A DNA stretch of 29,236 nt, taken from CAZVRZ01 sp964629965. GTDB lineage: Bacteria; Chloroflexota; Anaerolineae; Anaerolineales; UBA4823. The notes under the pieces were generated by a model that searched no databases, had not been told where the DNA came from, and worked only from the letters and a program-made list of their open reading frames with translations. Every line of letters begins with the position of its first letter. The stretch's first letter is position 1. Shown one piece after another: positions 8,337 to 15,860 of the stretch. Where the stretch lies: NCBI GenBank assembly GCA_964629965.1, contig CAZVRZ010000066.1, forward strand, positions 1 to 29,236. The letters run 5' to 3'. The translations under genes were made by a program, and so were the position numbers.

Positions 8337-8897
8337 GTGACTGGAAAAATAAATATATCCAAATGGATAGCAGTTTGCCTGGGTATCCTTTTAATAGGGG
8401 TTTTTACCTCAATTACAACCGTGAGGGTATGGGAACAAAACAAAGAAACACGAAATTATCTAAACGATGAATTGGCAAAACAACAAGCATTTACCGTTGA
8501 CCTGATCGATGTGTCAACCGACAAACTTACGAACGGGCAAAATATCTTATTGCAGCTATCTACAAAGGATATTAATTCGGCAAATATGTACTTGCCTACC
8601 TATATACCTGCTTTGCGGAAATTAATAGATGCTGCTAATATGGAGAAAGGTACTAAAATCGCGCTTTGCCGGATGAGGTTGCTCGACGAAAATGGAGCAA
8701 TACTACTAAATTATGTATGGGACGCAGAAACCAGAGAAGAAACATCCTCATCCGTCGAAGGTTTGGTACCGTGGTATCCCCACCCAGAAGAAGTTGTAAA
8801 AACACCCGAAGTAGAACCAGAGCCTTATCCAGCACCTAGTATTGAAATTGTTCCAACAGCCAGTCCTGATACTTCAAAGGCTTACCCTATCCCATGA
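8337..8897 (+). CDS. Membrane-anchored protein with Pro/Glu-rich tail, unknown function
   Basis: The start is taken as GTG at 8337, because GGAG lies six bases upstream; a TTG four codons earlier overlaps that site. The 186-residue product has one N-terminal hydrophobic segment (WIAVCLGILLIGVFTSITTV) suited to a signal anchor, with the rest outside. The central part (about residues 35-125) alternates strands and polar loops and ends in CRMRLLDENGAILLNYVWDAET. The final 45 residues are low complexity, rich in Pro, Glu, Ser and Thr (VEPEPYPAPSIEIVPTASP), like a cell-wall-spanning or linker segment. The gene is more AT-rich than the activase and glucosidase genes, which may mean a different origin. 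I do not recognise the family. Confidence 0.6.
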   Translation: MTGKINISKWIAVCLGILLIGVFTSITTVRVWEQNKETRNYLNDELAKQQAFTVDLIDVSTDKLTNGQNILLQLSTKDINSANMYLPTYIPALRKLIDAANMEKGTKIALCRMRLLDENGAILLNYVWDAETREETSSSVEGLVPWYPHPEEVVKTPEVEPEPYPAPSIEIVPTASPDTSKAYPIP

Positions 8898-9011
8898 AAA
8901 TTTTAGCGATTGACACTGTAAGCGGGCTGACACCGGCGGCTTCGCCGCACCGATGGGCGGCACACGCAGTTAGAGCTCGAGTAGAGTAAAATATGCAGGA
9001 GGTTGATTTTT

Positions 9012-9476
9012 ATGCGGCATACTCGTGAGGAAGTAATCAAGCGCACGATGCAGGAGTTCGAACACCTGGATCACCTGGTGAGCGATCTTAGCGATGAGGA
9101 TTGGGGTAGATTGCTAACCCGGCCCGAGACCAAAGACCCTTGGACAGTGAAAGATGCCCTGGCGCATATTACCCATTGGAAGGCTGATGAGGTTAGAAAA
9201 ATCAGGAAACAACCCATACCGGTAGAGGGGAAAGGGCTCAACTGGACTGATGGGAACCACCTCATCTATGAGCGTTGGCGAGATCGCTCCCCGCAGGAGG
9301 TCTTAGCCTGGCACAGGCAAGTTCACCAGGACGTGTTGGCTGCGCTTCAAGATGCACCAGAAGAATGGTTCGGTGACAGGGAGCGCCGGCCGGAATGGCC
9401 CTTTGATCTTGACGGTCACTCCAGCTACCATCGCGTGAAGGATATCGAACAAGCGCTGGAAAAGCCAACAAAGTGA
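9012..9476 (+). CDS. DinB-like (ClbS/DUF1706-type) four-helix protein
   Basis: The ATG at 9012 is chosen over a TTG at 9003 because AGGAGG (8997-9002) lies nine bases before it and abuts the TTG. The 154-residue protein has the DinB-superfamily pattern: an N-terminal helix with EFEHLDHLV, PWTVKDALAHITHW (metal-type His in helix 2), SPQEVLAWHRQVHQDVLAAL, EEWF and a C-terminal GHSSYHRVKDIEQAL. Members are metal-binding four-helix bundles that include thiol transferases and small-molecule-modifying enzymes. The substrate is not evident. A second DinB-like gene lies at 17861-18331 but differs in sequence. Superfamily call is confident, function is not. Confidence 0.75.
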   Translation: MRHTREEVIKRTMQEFEHLDHLVSDLSDEDWGRLLTRPETKDPWTVKDALAHITHWKADEVRKIRKQPIPVEGKGLNWTDGNHLIYERWRDRSPQEVLAWHRQVHQDVLAALQDAPEEWFGDRERRPEWPFDLDGHSSYHRVKDIEQALEKPTK

Positions 9477-9528
9477 GTGCCGCTAAACGAGTCGCCTTTG
9501 CCCAAGGGATGCTGGTGGAGATTCATTG

Positions 9529-9900
9529 ATGATCAGGATGACACCCAAGGCACGGAACGTTATTTTCGTACTCTTGGGCGTTGCGGCGCTGGTACTCAAG
9601 AAGCATTACTCTGGACCTTTGGTGGAGATTATCCACAGCTACGGTGGTAACCTCTCGGCCTCGTTCGCTGTATATTTTGTGGTTAGGATTTTGACCTTTG
9701 GCTGGCGGTATAGAAGGTTCGCGACCGCCGGCATTGCTCTTCTGGTTGTAGAACTTTTCGAGCTTACGAATGGATTCGGGGTAATGACAAACGTGTATGA
9801 CTCAGTCGACCTGCTGGCCAATGCCGTGGGGGTAGTGCTTGCACTGGCGATTGACACGCTGGTAGGGTTAAGATGGCGGAACGAACGAGACCGAGGTTGA
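9529..9900 (+). CDS. Small DUF2809/VanZ-like membrane protein
   Basis: This is a 123-residue protein with four predicted membrane segments (about residues 8-22, 42-58, 66-80 and 95-112). The C-terminal part contains VYDSVDLLANAVGVVLALAID, the Asp-x-x-Asp-Leu-x-Ala-Asn-x-x-Gly pattern found in DUF2809 and VanZ-like small membrane proteins. Their function is largely unknown; some VanZ-type members affect glycopeptide or lipophilic drug tolerance. ATG 9529 is preferred; GGAG sits eight bases upstream and a TTG immediately precedes it. It ends seven bases before the GNAT gene, suggesting co-transcription. Confidence 0.7.
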   Translation: MIRMTPKARNVIFVLLGVAALVLKKHYSGPLVEIIHSYGGNLSASFAVYFVVRILTFGWRYRRFATAGIALLVVELFELTNGFGVMTNVYDSVDLLANAVGVVLALAIDTLVGLRWRNERDRG

Positions 9901-9907
9901 CAGATTC

Positions 9908-10411
9908 ATGAAAACAACTTACTCGATTGAAGAATGGACTGAATCACATCCACGCTGGCACGAATTTGTGGCGTGTCTTGAAATGGTGGCTCCCGAACAA
10001 GTTCCTTTCGTGTTCGAGAAGGATTGTCGCACGCAGCAAGCATATTTGCTGGTTGCGCTTCAGTCGAATGAGGTTGTGGGCTTCATCAGGTTTGTGGTGC
10101 AGCCTATCGGCCCTGAAGCCAGGTGTCCACCGCTGTATCTTAACGGCGCTCAGCTCTCCGAGGCCAAAATCCATGCTTTTGCCGTGCGTGAGGACGCCAG
10201 AGGTCAAGGCATCGGCACGGAGCTGCAGAGAAAAACCATCCAGCGTGCCAAAACACTTGGGTGTTATCAGGTGGCTTCTTATAGCAGTTATGGACGCGAT
10301 GCAAACTATCATATCAAACTATCTTTAGGTTTTGCCGCCCAGCCAGAAGTTCATGGGGACAACCATCAAGGCGTTTATTTTATCATGCCGCTGATGATCA
10401 ACGCTCCCTAA
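9908..10411 (+). CDS. GNAT-family N-acetyltransferase
   Basis: The 167-residue protein carries the GNAT core. Strand beta-4 (KIHAFAVREDARGQ) leads into the acetyl-CoA pyrophosphate loop RGQGIGTEL (R/Q-x-x-G-x-G/A), followed by helix alpha-3 (QRKTIQRAKTLGCYQVASYSS) and the typical N-Y-H-x-x-L-S-L-GF ending. The acceptor cannot be told from sequence. It begins seven bases after the stop of the VanZ/DUF2809-like gene. No strong ribosome site is seen (GAGG about 11 bases upstream), so translational coupling to the upstream gene is plausible. Confidence 0.87.
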   Translation: MKTTYSIEEWTESHPRWHEFVACLEMVAPEQVPFVFEKDCRTQQAYLLVALQSNEVVGFIRFVVQPIGPEARCPPLYLNGAQLSEAKIHAFAVREDARGQGIGTELQRKTIQRAKTLGCYQVASYSSYGRDANYHIKLSLGFAAQPEVHGDNHQGVYFIMPLMINAP

Positions 10412-10428
10412 TCTATCATCTTTCTGGC

Positions 10429-10456
10429 TTGTGCCGATCGGCTTTTGGGGTATACA
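10429..10456 (+). promoter_or_regulatory. Candidate promoter of the STAS-like gene
   Basis: TTGTGC (10429-10434) and TATACA (10451-10456) are 16 bases apart; TACAAT at 10453-10458 is an alternative -10. A perfect 10-base palindrome GCCGATCGGC (10433-10442) overlaps the -35 end and spacer, a position suited to an operator. The start site would be near 10463, leaving a leader of about 100 bases. Boxes are seen; regulation is inferred. Confidence 0.4.
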
Positions 10457-10488
10457 ATTTATGCATGTCTGCTCACAAGTCGGAGTTG

Positions 10489-10545
10489 ATGGCGGCAGAG
10501 TACTGCCGGGCAGCGCGTTGAACCGGGCGCAGCAGTAATCTGCTG
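10489..10545 (+). promoter_or_regulatory. Structured leader: two perfect hairpins and a 10-codon frame
   Basis: Two tandem stem-loops are exact. CGGCAG/CTGCCG closes an AGTA loop (10493-10508), and CAGCAG/CTGCTG closes a TAAT loop (10530-10545). A mini-frame ATG...TGA at 10489-10521 (MAAEYCRAAR) begins three bases after GGAG and spans the first hairpin. The second hairpin ends 20 bases before the STAS-like start, just ahead of its GAAAGG site. This could be a leader-peptide or translation-control element, or an incidental structure. No riboswitch class is recognised. Confidence 0.38.
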
Positions 10546-10565
10546 GTGAAGAGAAAGGGTTTGCT

Positions 10566-10967
10566 ATGATTTCGAAAAAATCTCCGGGGGGATCGAATTT
10601 TCCCTATTATTACAAGAACGGTGAATTATTCGGAACTCATTATGGGAGCTTTGCTTCCAGAGAAGAAGAGTTGCTGGAACTGATGAAAGCTGAGGAGGAA
10701 TTTATTATCAAGCAAAGCCATCCATTGCCATTCTGGGTTGATTTTTATGGGACCAAACTAACAGATAAGGTTCTAGGTGAGTTTATACAAAGTATCCATC
10801 GTTTGCAAAGGTATACTCCCAAATTAGCGATAGTAGGCTGTTCGTGGCTTGATAAATGGCGCTTGGGGAGAGTAGAGAAGAAGATCAAAATGAAAATACC
10901 GGTTCCGGTTCGATATTTCAGCGATCCTGAAGATGCGAAAGCATGGCTGGTGAGTGAGATCTATTAG
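10566..10967 (+). CDS. STAS/SpoIIAA-like protein
   Basis: The 133-residue soluble protein resembles SpoIIAA-like/STAS domains. The central strand HPLPFWVDFYGTKL is followed by a helix (LGEFIQSIHRLQR), the strand KLAIVGCSW, then the basic region DKWRLGRVEKKIKMKI and the ending PVRYFSDPEDAKAWLVSEI. That last pattern (aromatic-Phe-x-x-x-x-x-Ala-x-x-Trp-Leu) is typical of this family. The first 40 residues (YYYKNGELFGTHYG) are extra. The family acts in regulation or lipid/protein binding; no partner kinase or anti-sigma factor is adjacent. GAAAGG lies about seven bases before the ATG, and a structured leader precedes it. Confidence 0.6.
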   Translation: MISKKSPGGSNFPYYYKNGELFGTHYGSFASREEELLELMKAEEEFIIKQSHPLPFWVDFYGTKLTDKVLGEFIQSIHRLQRYTPKLAIVGCSWLDKWRLGRVEKKIKMKIPVPVRYFSDPEDAKAWLVSEIY

Positions 10968-11044
10968 TGGGTGTGTTGATTTACAAAGCAAGGTAATGGA
11001 ACAGAAAGCTGCCCAACCACGCGCGTAAAAGGAATTTTGAGACC

Positions 11045-12514
11045 ATGAAAAAAGCCCTAGGACTCTTGATCGCCTTGCTCATCTGGACAACTGCTTGCCG
11101 GCTTACCCAACTACCGGCTCTGACGGTGACTCCTCAGTTGGGTACAACTGAGTTGAGTACAACTCTTGCGCCAACCCAGACCCGTGAGTTGAGTACGCCT
11201 GAGGTGAGTACACCTCGAGTGGGTACAACTGAGTTGAGTGCAACTCCTGCGCCAACCCAGGCCCGTGAGGCGAGTGCAACTCCTGCGGCAACCCCCACTT
11301 CCACCTCAACGCCAGAAACATTTGTCCCTACGCTCGTGGTGGATGGGGATTGGCGAGTCGCCGGCATTGATGTGCCAGCCCTCGCCAGTTTCGACAAAAC
11401 TTTGAAAACCTATATGCAAAAACGCGGCATTAGTTCAGGCGCGCTGGCAGTTATCTATAAAGGTCGCCTGATCATGGCGCATGGTTACACCTGGATGGAT
11501 GCAAATTTTACGACCCAACCGGATTCGGTGTTCCGCATTGCCAGCGTCAGCAAGCCGATCACAGCCGCAGCCGTGCTCAAACTGATCCAGGATGGAAAAC
11601 TGAGCCTGGACACGCCCATCACCGACATACTCACCTTCAATCCTGCGGCAGGAAAGTCCGTTGATCCCCGCCTGAAAGATGTTACCGTTGCTCATTTGCT
11701 CTATCACCAGGGAGGCTGGGACATTGACCAACTGGGCTACGATCCTATGTTCAGCGATCAGCGCATTTCCAAGGCGTTAGGGGTGCCTCTGCCCATTTCA
11801 CAGGCAAACATTATCACTTATATGAGCGGTGAGCCGCTCAGTTTCGATCCCGGAACAAAATATGCCTACAGTAATTACGGCTATATGCTTTTGGGGCGCA
11901 TCGTTGAGGCGGTCAGCAACCAGCCTTACGAGACCTACGTCCAGCAAAATGTATTGGAGCCTTTGGAAATCTCACACACGCAGCTTGGCAGAACCCTGCC
12001 AGGAAATCGCCTGCCCGGGGAGGTAACTTATCATTCCGATTGGAAGAATACTTCCGTATTTGATGGACAGACAAACGTCTTCTGGCCTGACGGGGGATGG
12101 AATATGGAAAACATGGATGCCCATGGCGGCTGGGTGTCCACTGTCATTGATATGGCTCGTTTCGAGGCATCGTTCGATAACCCAAGGAACAATCCCATCC
12201 TGGGGCAGGAGATGATCAATTTGATGTTCAAAGCTCCTCCCGGGACGAGCGGAGAAAGATATTACGCCATGGGGTGGGAAGTTGTCCGTTGGGATGGCAA
12301 AAAGAACACCTGGCACACAGGTAGTTTGGATGGAACATTATCCTTAATGGTGCGCCGCTTTGACGGCATAGACTGGTTTGTGGTTTTCAACGAACGCGAT
12401 AGCAAGAGTGACCCAACTGGCGACAGCTATTGGGAAATTGACGAACTCCTCCACACCGCAGCCGATGCGGTCAAAGCATGGCCTGGCCATGATTTGTTCC
12501 CGCAATTCCCATAA
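11045..12514 (+). CDS. Lipoprotein serine hydrolase, beta-lactamase class C / PBP-like
   Basis: A signal peptide (MKKALGLLIALLIWTTAC) ends in a lipobox-like site with C18 as the probable lipid anchor. Residues about 20-95 are a Thr/Pro/Glu linker built from a near-duplicated DNA unit (11140-11196 and 11221-11277). The catalytic domain fills the rest. S167-V-S-K170 is the Ser-x-x-Lys nucleophile motif (in RIASVSKPITAAAVL), Y275-S-N277 is the Tyr-x-Asn motif, and H424-T-G426 corresponds to Lys/His-Thr-Gly. Such enzymes include beta-lactamases, D-amino-acid or peptide hydrolases and esterases; the actual substrate is unknown. It would act outside the cytoplasmic membrane. The ribosome site is weak (AAGGA about 14 bases from the ATG). 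Neighbours give no pathway. Confidence 0.88.
   Translation: MKKALGLLIALLIWTTACRLTQLPALTVTPQLGTTELSTTLAPTQTRELSTPEVSTPRVGTTELSATPAPTQAREASATPAATPTSTSTPETFVPTLVVDGDWRVAGIDVPALASFDKTLKTYMQKRGISSGALAVIYKGRLIMAHGYTWMDANFTTQPDSVFRIASVSKPITAAAVLKLIQDGKLSLDTPITDILTFNPAAGKSVDPRLKDVTVAHLLYHQGGWDIDQLGYDPMFSDQRISKALGVPLPISQANIITYMSGEPLSFDPGTKYAYSNYGYMLLGRIVEAVSNQPYETYVQQNVLEPLEISHTQLGRTLPGNRLPGEVTYHSDWKNTSVFDGQTNVFWPDGGWNMENMDAHGGWVSTVIDMARFEASFDNPRNNPILGQEMINLMFKAPPGTSGERYYAMGWEVVRWDGKKNTWHTGSLDGTLSLMVRRFDGIDWFVVFNERDSKSDPTGDSYWEIDELLHTAADAVKAWPGHDLFPQFP
11140..11277 (+). repeat. In-frame direct repeat within the lipoprotein linker
   Basis: Two units of 57 bases (11140-11196 and 11221-11277) match at about 51 positions and are 81 bases apart, so the reading frame is kept. 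Each encodes GTTELS...APTQ.RE-type sequence. The internal stretch at 11179-11196 matches 17 of 18 bases of the intergenic sequence at 20657-20674, and GAGTTGAGTACAAC is also shared. The linker therefore seems to be made from, or related to, a dispersed non-coding repeat. Confidence 0.7.
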
Positions 12515-12571
12515 ATCAAGTTGGCTGCCTGCAGTGTTAGGCGACTCTGGAGCAAGCAGAATAGAGATTGC

Positions 12572-12601
12572 TTGACAGTTCTTCCTGACGGGCGCGATAA
12601 T
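12572..12601 (+). promoter_or_regulatory. Candidate promoter of the FHA protein gene
   Basis: A perfect TTGACA (12572-12577) is followed after 18 bases by GATAAT (12596-12601). The start site would be near 12608, giving a leader of about 48 bases before the ATG at 12656. It lies in the 141-base gap after the serine hydrolase, so the FHA gene probably has its own transcript. Confidence 0.5.
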
Positions 12602-12655
12602 CATAGATAGCCGATCACTAACAGACTGCTCATCATCTCGACCCTGGGAGGGCAT

Positions 12656-15600
12656 ATGCCAGCATACCGCCTGCATTACCTTCAAGCCGGCGCTCCGGCC
12701 TGGACGACTGTGGATCTCACCAAGCCCGTTTTTAACATCGGGAGCGTCGCCGGCAATGACCTGGCGCTCAACCATCCCTTCTTCTCGGCTTACCACGCCC
12801 GCCTGCAAATAGACCAGGCCAACATCTGGCTGATTGACCTGAACTCCACTAACGGTGTGACGATCAATGGGGCGCGCATTACTCCCAACGAGTGGGTGCT
12901 GCTTGCGCCGGGCAGCGCCTTCGAGATTGGCCCCCTCACGCTGCGGGTCAGTGTGGCTCAAGCCGCGTTCCAACCCCAACCGCAAGTCCCCCAGCCTTGG
13001 CTGCAGCCCCAACCGCGCTACCAGCCGCAGCCCCAGGCTCGCCCCAGCGCTCAACGTTCCAAACTGCCCCTCCTGGCGGTGGGCGGCGCGCTTGGCTTAT
13101 GCTTGGTCATCGGGATCCTGGTTATCATTGGGGCGGGCTGGCTGATCTACCCCAATCTGGCAGGAGTCTTGCCAGCCGGCAATCCCTCGGCCCAGGCCAA
13201 TGCCAACGCCACCGCAGAGGCCACTGTTAAGGTTGACTTGGCCCCGCCCGTCGCCGTCGCCGCCCAGACCTTGACGGCTTCCGATGGGCGCCTGCAAGAC
13301 GAACACGGCGCAGTTCTCGAAATCCCTGCCGATGTGCTGCCCCCCGAAGAGAATTTGACTCTGGCAACCGCCAAGTTGAGCACAGGCATGCAGAGCGAGC
13401 TGGAACAGGAATACACTGTTGATAGCCTGGCCTACAGCATCACCGCCAACGGTATGGATGGTGTGGGGCGCGCCTCGCTCAGCCTGCCCGCCCCCTCCCC
13501 AAAGTCTCAGTTGGCCGTGCTGGTGGACGACCAATTCCTGGCCATCCTGCCCAACGAACCGCAGAACGGTGTGCTGAATGTGGCTCCGTTCCTCGGCGCG
13601 CCCGCCGCTGATGGCTACCCCACGATGGCTCAATCCGTCCTGCCCAATCGCTATTTCGTCATCACCCCCAAGGACACTTCCTCACAGTCTGGTGAGCTGC
13701 AAAACCGCCTGATCAGCTACTCGCCGCAAATTGCCCCGGATGGCTTCAAACGCTGCATCCCGCTCATCTGGCGCGGCAACCGCTGCTGGACGAACCAGGC
13801 AGGCTCGGTGGTGATCATGTATTGGAATACCGAAATGCCAGACAGTTGGACCAACCCCGATCCCCTGAAGTGGCCAGACGCCGTCGCCGGGATCATTAAC
13901 ACCATCGTGAACCTGATGACCCGATACCAGAAAGCCGGGTTCACCAACACCGCCATCAGCGGCAGCAACCCGGTTTATCTCATCATCAGCGCCAAAGAGA
14001 GCGAGCCGACCTACAGCCAGAAAACCGGCAATATTTACATGGGCTGGAAAGTTGTGGATGAGCTTAGCGTGGGCAAGGATATCTGCACTATCGCCCACGA
14101 GCTATTCCACTGGATAGAAGATGAAGAATACGCTATGAACGGCGCCGCCATGATGGACTTCCGCGCCTGGTGGCTCGAAATGGCTGCTGATAACGGCGCG
14201 TACCTGCTGGATGCGCCCGCTTGCCTGCAAAAAACCTTTGATACCTACCGGGCGGCCGAAGTTGACGACCTGCTGGCCTGGCAGGCCACCCCCTTCGAGT
14301 GGGATATGGATGAAGGCTCGCGCTACATCCAATCGCTGCAAATGTACCTGGCCATCTGCGATGGGGGCTCTCACTGCGCCGTCACCCTGTCCGAGTTCAT
14401 CGCCTTCATCAACGCCGGGTCGTATCCCTCCTCCTTCCAACTCGACCGCTATTCCAGCGCCTCTGACGATATGGGGTTGTATCTGCTGGGCGATCATCCG
14501 CTGTTTGCCCGTACAGATGCAGTAAGCCTGGCAGCGTTCAAAACCGGCCAGGGGTACGGCGATTTTATCTGGCTCAAAGATGTATCCGCGGTGACGGTTG
14601 AGGTCAGCGGCCTCAACAAGCGCATCACCCAGCCCAACAGCCTGGAGGCCAAAGTGGACTCGCCCATCGCCAAGGGAGCGGTCTACCCGCTGTGGGTCAG
14701 CAACGGCAAAGGCTCGTCTGACGGCGGCGGGAATGGATTCACTGCCCCGCCAGGCATCCTGACTGTGGAAGCCGGGACGCCGCTGTGGTATTCCCTGGAT
14801 AATGGCAAGGGCATCTACCATGACGGCAGCAAGGAGCTGGTGCTGGGCGCCATCTCGGATAAGTTGGGCATTGGCGTGGTGCGCCTGGTGGCCTTTGCGC
14901 CCACCGAAGCCGAGCAACTGCGTGCCACGGTCAAGCTGGTTGACCTGAGCGGCGATTGGGTAAACATGCTCTCCAACCCTGTTGTAACCACCCCTCCTTG
15001 TGTATCCAGCAGCGAAGGCGATGAAGAGGATTCCGGAGATAATGCTCAGCTTCAAGACATTGATATCGTTAGCCAGTTAAGCGCCTACGGCGCTTATGTA
15101 GCGGATTCTACCAATGGAGACGGCTCGCACTATATTTGGGTGGGTGAATTGCCCGATGGCATCCCGGCCAATTCCGAGATCACCGTCACCCCAGAAGAGA
15201 TCATCGTAGAGTTTGAGGTGACCATCCCCCAGCCTGAGGACTCGAGCTTTGCCTCCTGGCTGGCGCGCCTGGGGATAACGCCGCCGCCCGCAGGCGCGGG
15301 GCTGCTCGGCGCCCGGCCCTCTGCCCCGGCGAACCCGGTCCTCCTGGCGCTGATCCTGCTTTCGGCGGCCGGGCTGGTGTTGTTGGTTTGGCTGCGCCCC
15401 CGCCTTCAGCCTCGCCCGGCGCTGATAGCGCGCGGCGCCATGTTGATCCTGTTAAGCGTCAGCGCCAGTTTCTTGCTCAGCGGCTGTTTCGGGTTTGCGA
15501 TGTGGGGCGATATCTCTGGAACCTACACCTACCAACGCCTGGAGCACATTGACCCGGCGAACCCCCCGGCCAATCTACCGGCGACCGCCGCCGCCATGCC

Positions 15601-15784
15601 CACAGCCGCCTGGCTAGTGAAAGGCAAGGGAGATGTCACCTGGGATCTGCACTTCCTGGTCGCCACGGAAGATAGCGAGGGTAATACCACTACCGAAGAA
15701 AGCGCCTGCCTCGTTAGCTACACCGCCACCCTGGATGGTGTGGTCGGCCCGGCAGACATGATGCCCATACCCGAAACCGAATGA
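12656..15784 (+). CDS. FHA-domain transmembrane protein with HExxH ectodomain
   Basis: GGGAGG four bases upstream fixes the start. The 1042-residue protein opens with an FHA domain (about residues 24-98: FNIGSVAGNDLALNH, SAYHARL, LIDLNSTNGVTING). FHA domains bind phosphothreonine peptides. A Pro/Gln linker follows, then a membrane segment at about 137-165. The long outer part begins with a beta-rich module (about 180-330). It then has a metallopeptidase-like core: H481-E-L-F-H485 in a helix and W505-W-L-E508-M-A-A-D, where E508 could be the third zinc ligand of a gluzincin-type site. More beta-rich sequence follows (about 600-880). Two membrane segments near 895-915 and 922-945 flank a basic loop, leaving about 95 C-terminal residues outside. 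Predicted layout: FHA inside, protease outside. The protease assignment rests on one motif and spacing. No adjacent Ser/Thr kinase is seen. Confidence 0.75.
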   Translation: MPAYRLHYLQAGAPAWTTVDLTKPVFNIGSVAGNDLALNHPFFSAYHARLQIDQANIWLIDLNSTNGVTINGARITPNEWVLLAPGSAFEIGPLTLRVSVAQAAFQPQPQVPQPWLQPQPRYQPQPQARPSAQRSKLPLLAVGGALGLCLVIGILVIIGAGWLIYPNLAGVLPAGNPSAQANANATAEATVKVDLAPPVAVAAQTLTASDGRLQDEHGAVLEIPADVLPPEENLTLATAKLSTGMQSELEQEYTVDSLAYSITANGMDGVGRASLSLPAPSPKSQLAVLVDDQFLAILPNEPQNGVLNVAPFLGAPAADGYPTMAQSVLPNRYFVITPKDTSSQSGELQNRLISYSPQIAPDGFKRCIPLIWRGNRCWTNQAGSVVIMYWNTEMPDSWTNPDPLKWPDAVAGIINTIVNLMTRYQKAGFTNTAISGSNPVYLIISAKESEPTYSQKTGNIYMGWKVVDELSVGKDICTIAHELFHWIEDEEYAMNGAAMMDFRAWWLEMAADNGAYLLDAPACLQKTFDTYRAAEVDDLLAWQATPFEWDMDEGSRYIQSLQMYLAICDGGSHCAVTLSEFIAFINAGSYPSSFQLDRYSSASDDMGLYLLGDHPLFARTDAVSLAAFKTGQGYGDFIWLKDVSAVTVEVSGLNKRITQPNSLEAKVDSPIAKGAVYPLWVSNGKGSSDGGGNGFTAPPGILTVEAGTPLWYSLDNGKGIYHDGSKELVLGAISDKLGIGVVRLVAFAPTEAEQLRATVKLVDLSGDWVNMLSNPVVTTPPCVSSSEGDEEDSGDNAQLQDIDIVSQLSAYGAYVADSTNGDGSHYIWVGELPDGIPANSEITVTPEEIIVEFEVTIPQPEDSSFASWLARLGITPPPAGAGLLGARPSAPANPVLLALILLSAAGLVLLVWLRPRLQPRPALIARGAMLILLSVSASFLLSGCFGFAMWGDISGTYTYQRLEHIDPANPPANLPATAAAMPTAAWLVKGKGDVTWDLHFLVATEDSEGNTTTEESACLVSYTATLDGVVGPADMMPIPETE

Positions 15785-15807
15785 ATTAGCATACCGGTTA
15801 GTTCGTT

Positions 15808-15827
15808 GGCCTTCTTGTTATAAGGCC
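15808..15827. terminator. Weak hairpin between convergent genes
   Basis: GGCCTT (15808-15813) and AAGGCC (15822-15827) form a six-base-pair stem with an eight-base loop in the 76-base gap between two convergent stop codons. There is no T-run on either side, so it is at best a weak bidirectional terminator. Confidence 0.3.
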
Positions 15828-15860
15828 GACATATCGCCTGGTTTGGCATCAATAATTACC

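Noticed and set aside
8934..8947. CGGCG/CGCCG hairpin after the anchored protein gene, considered as a terminator
   Set aside because: The stem is only five pairs and no T-run follows.
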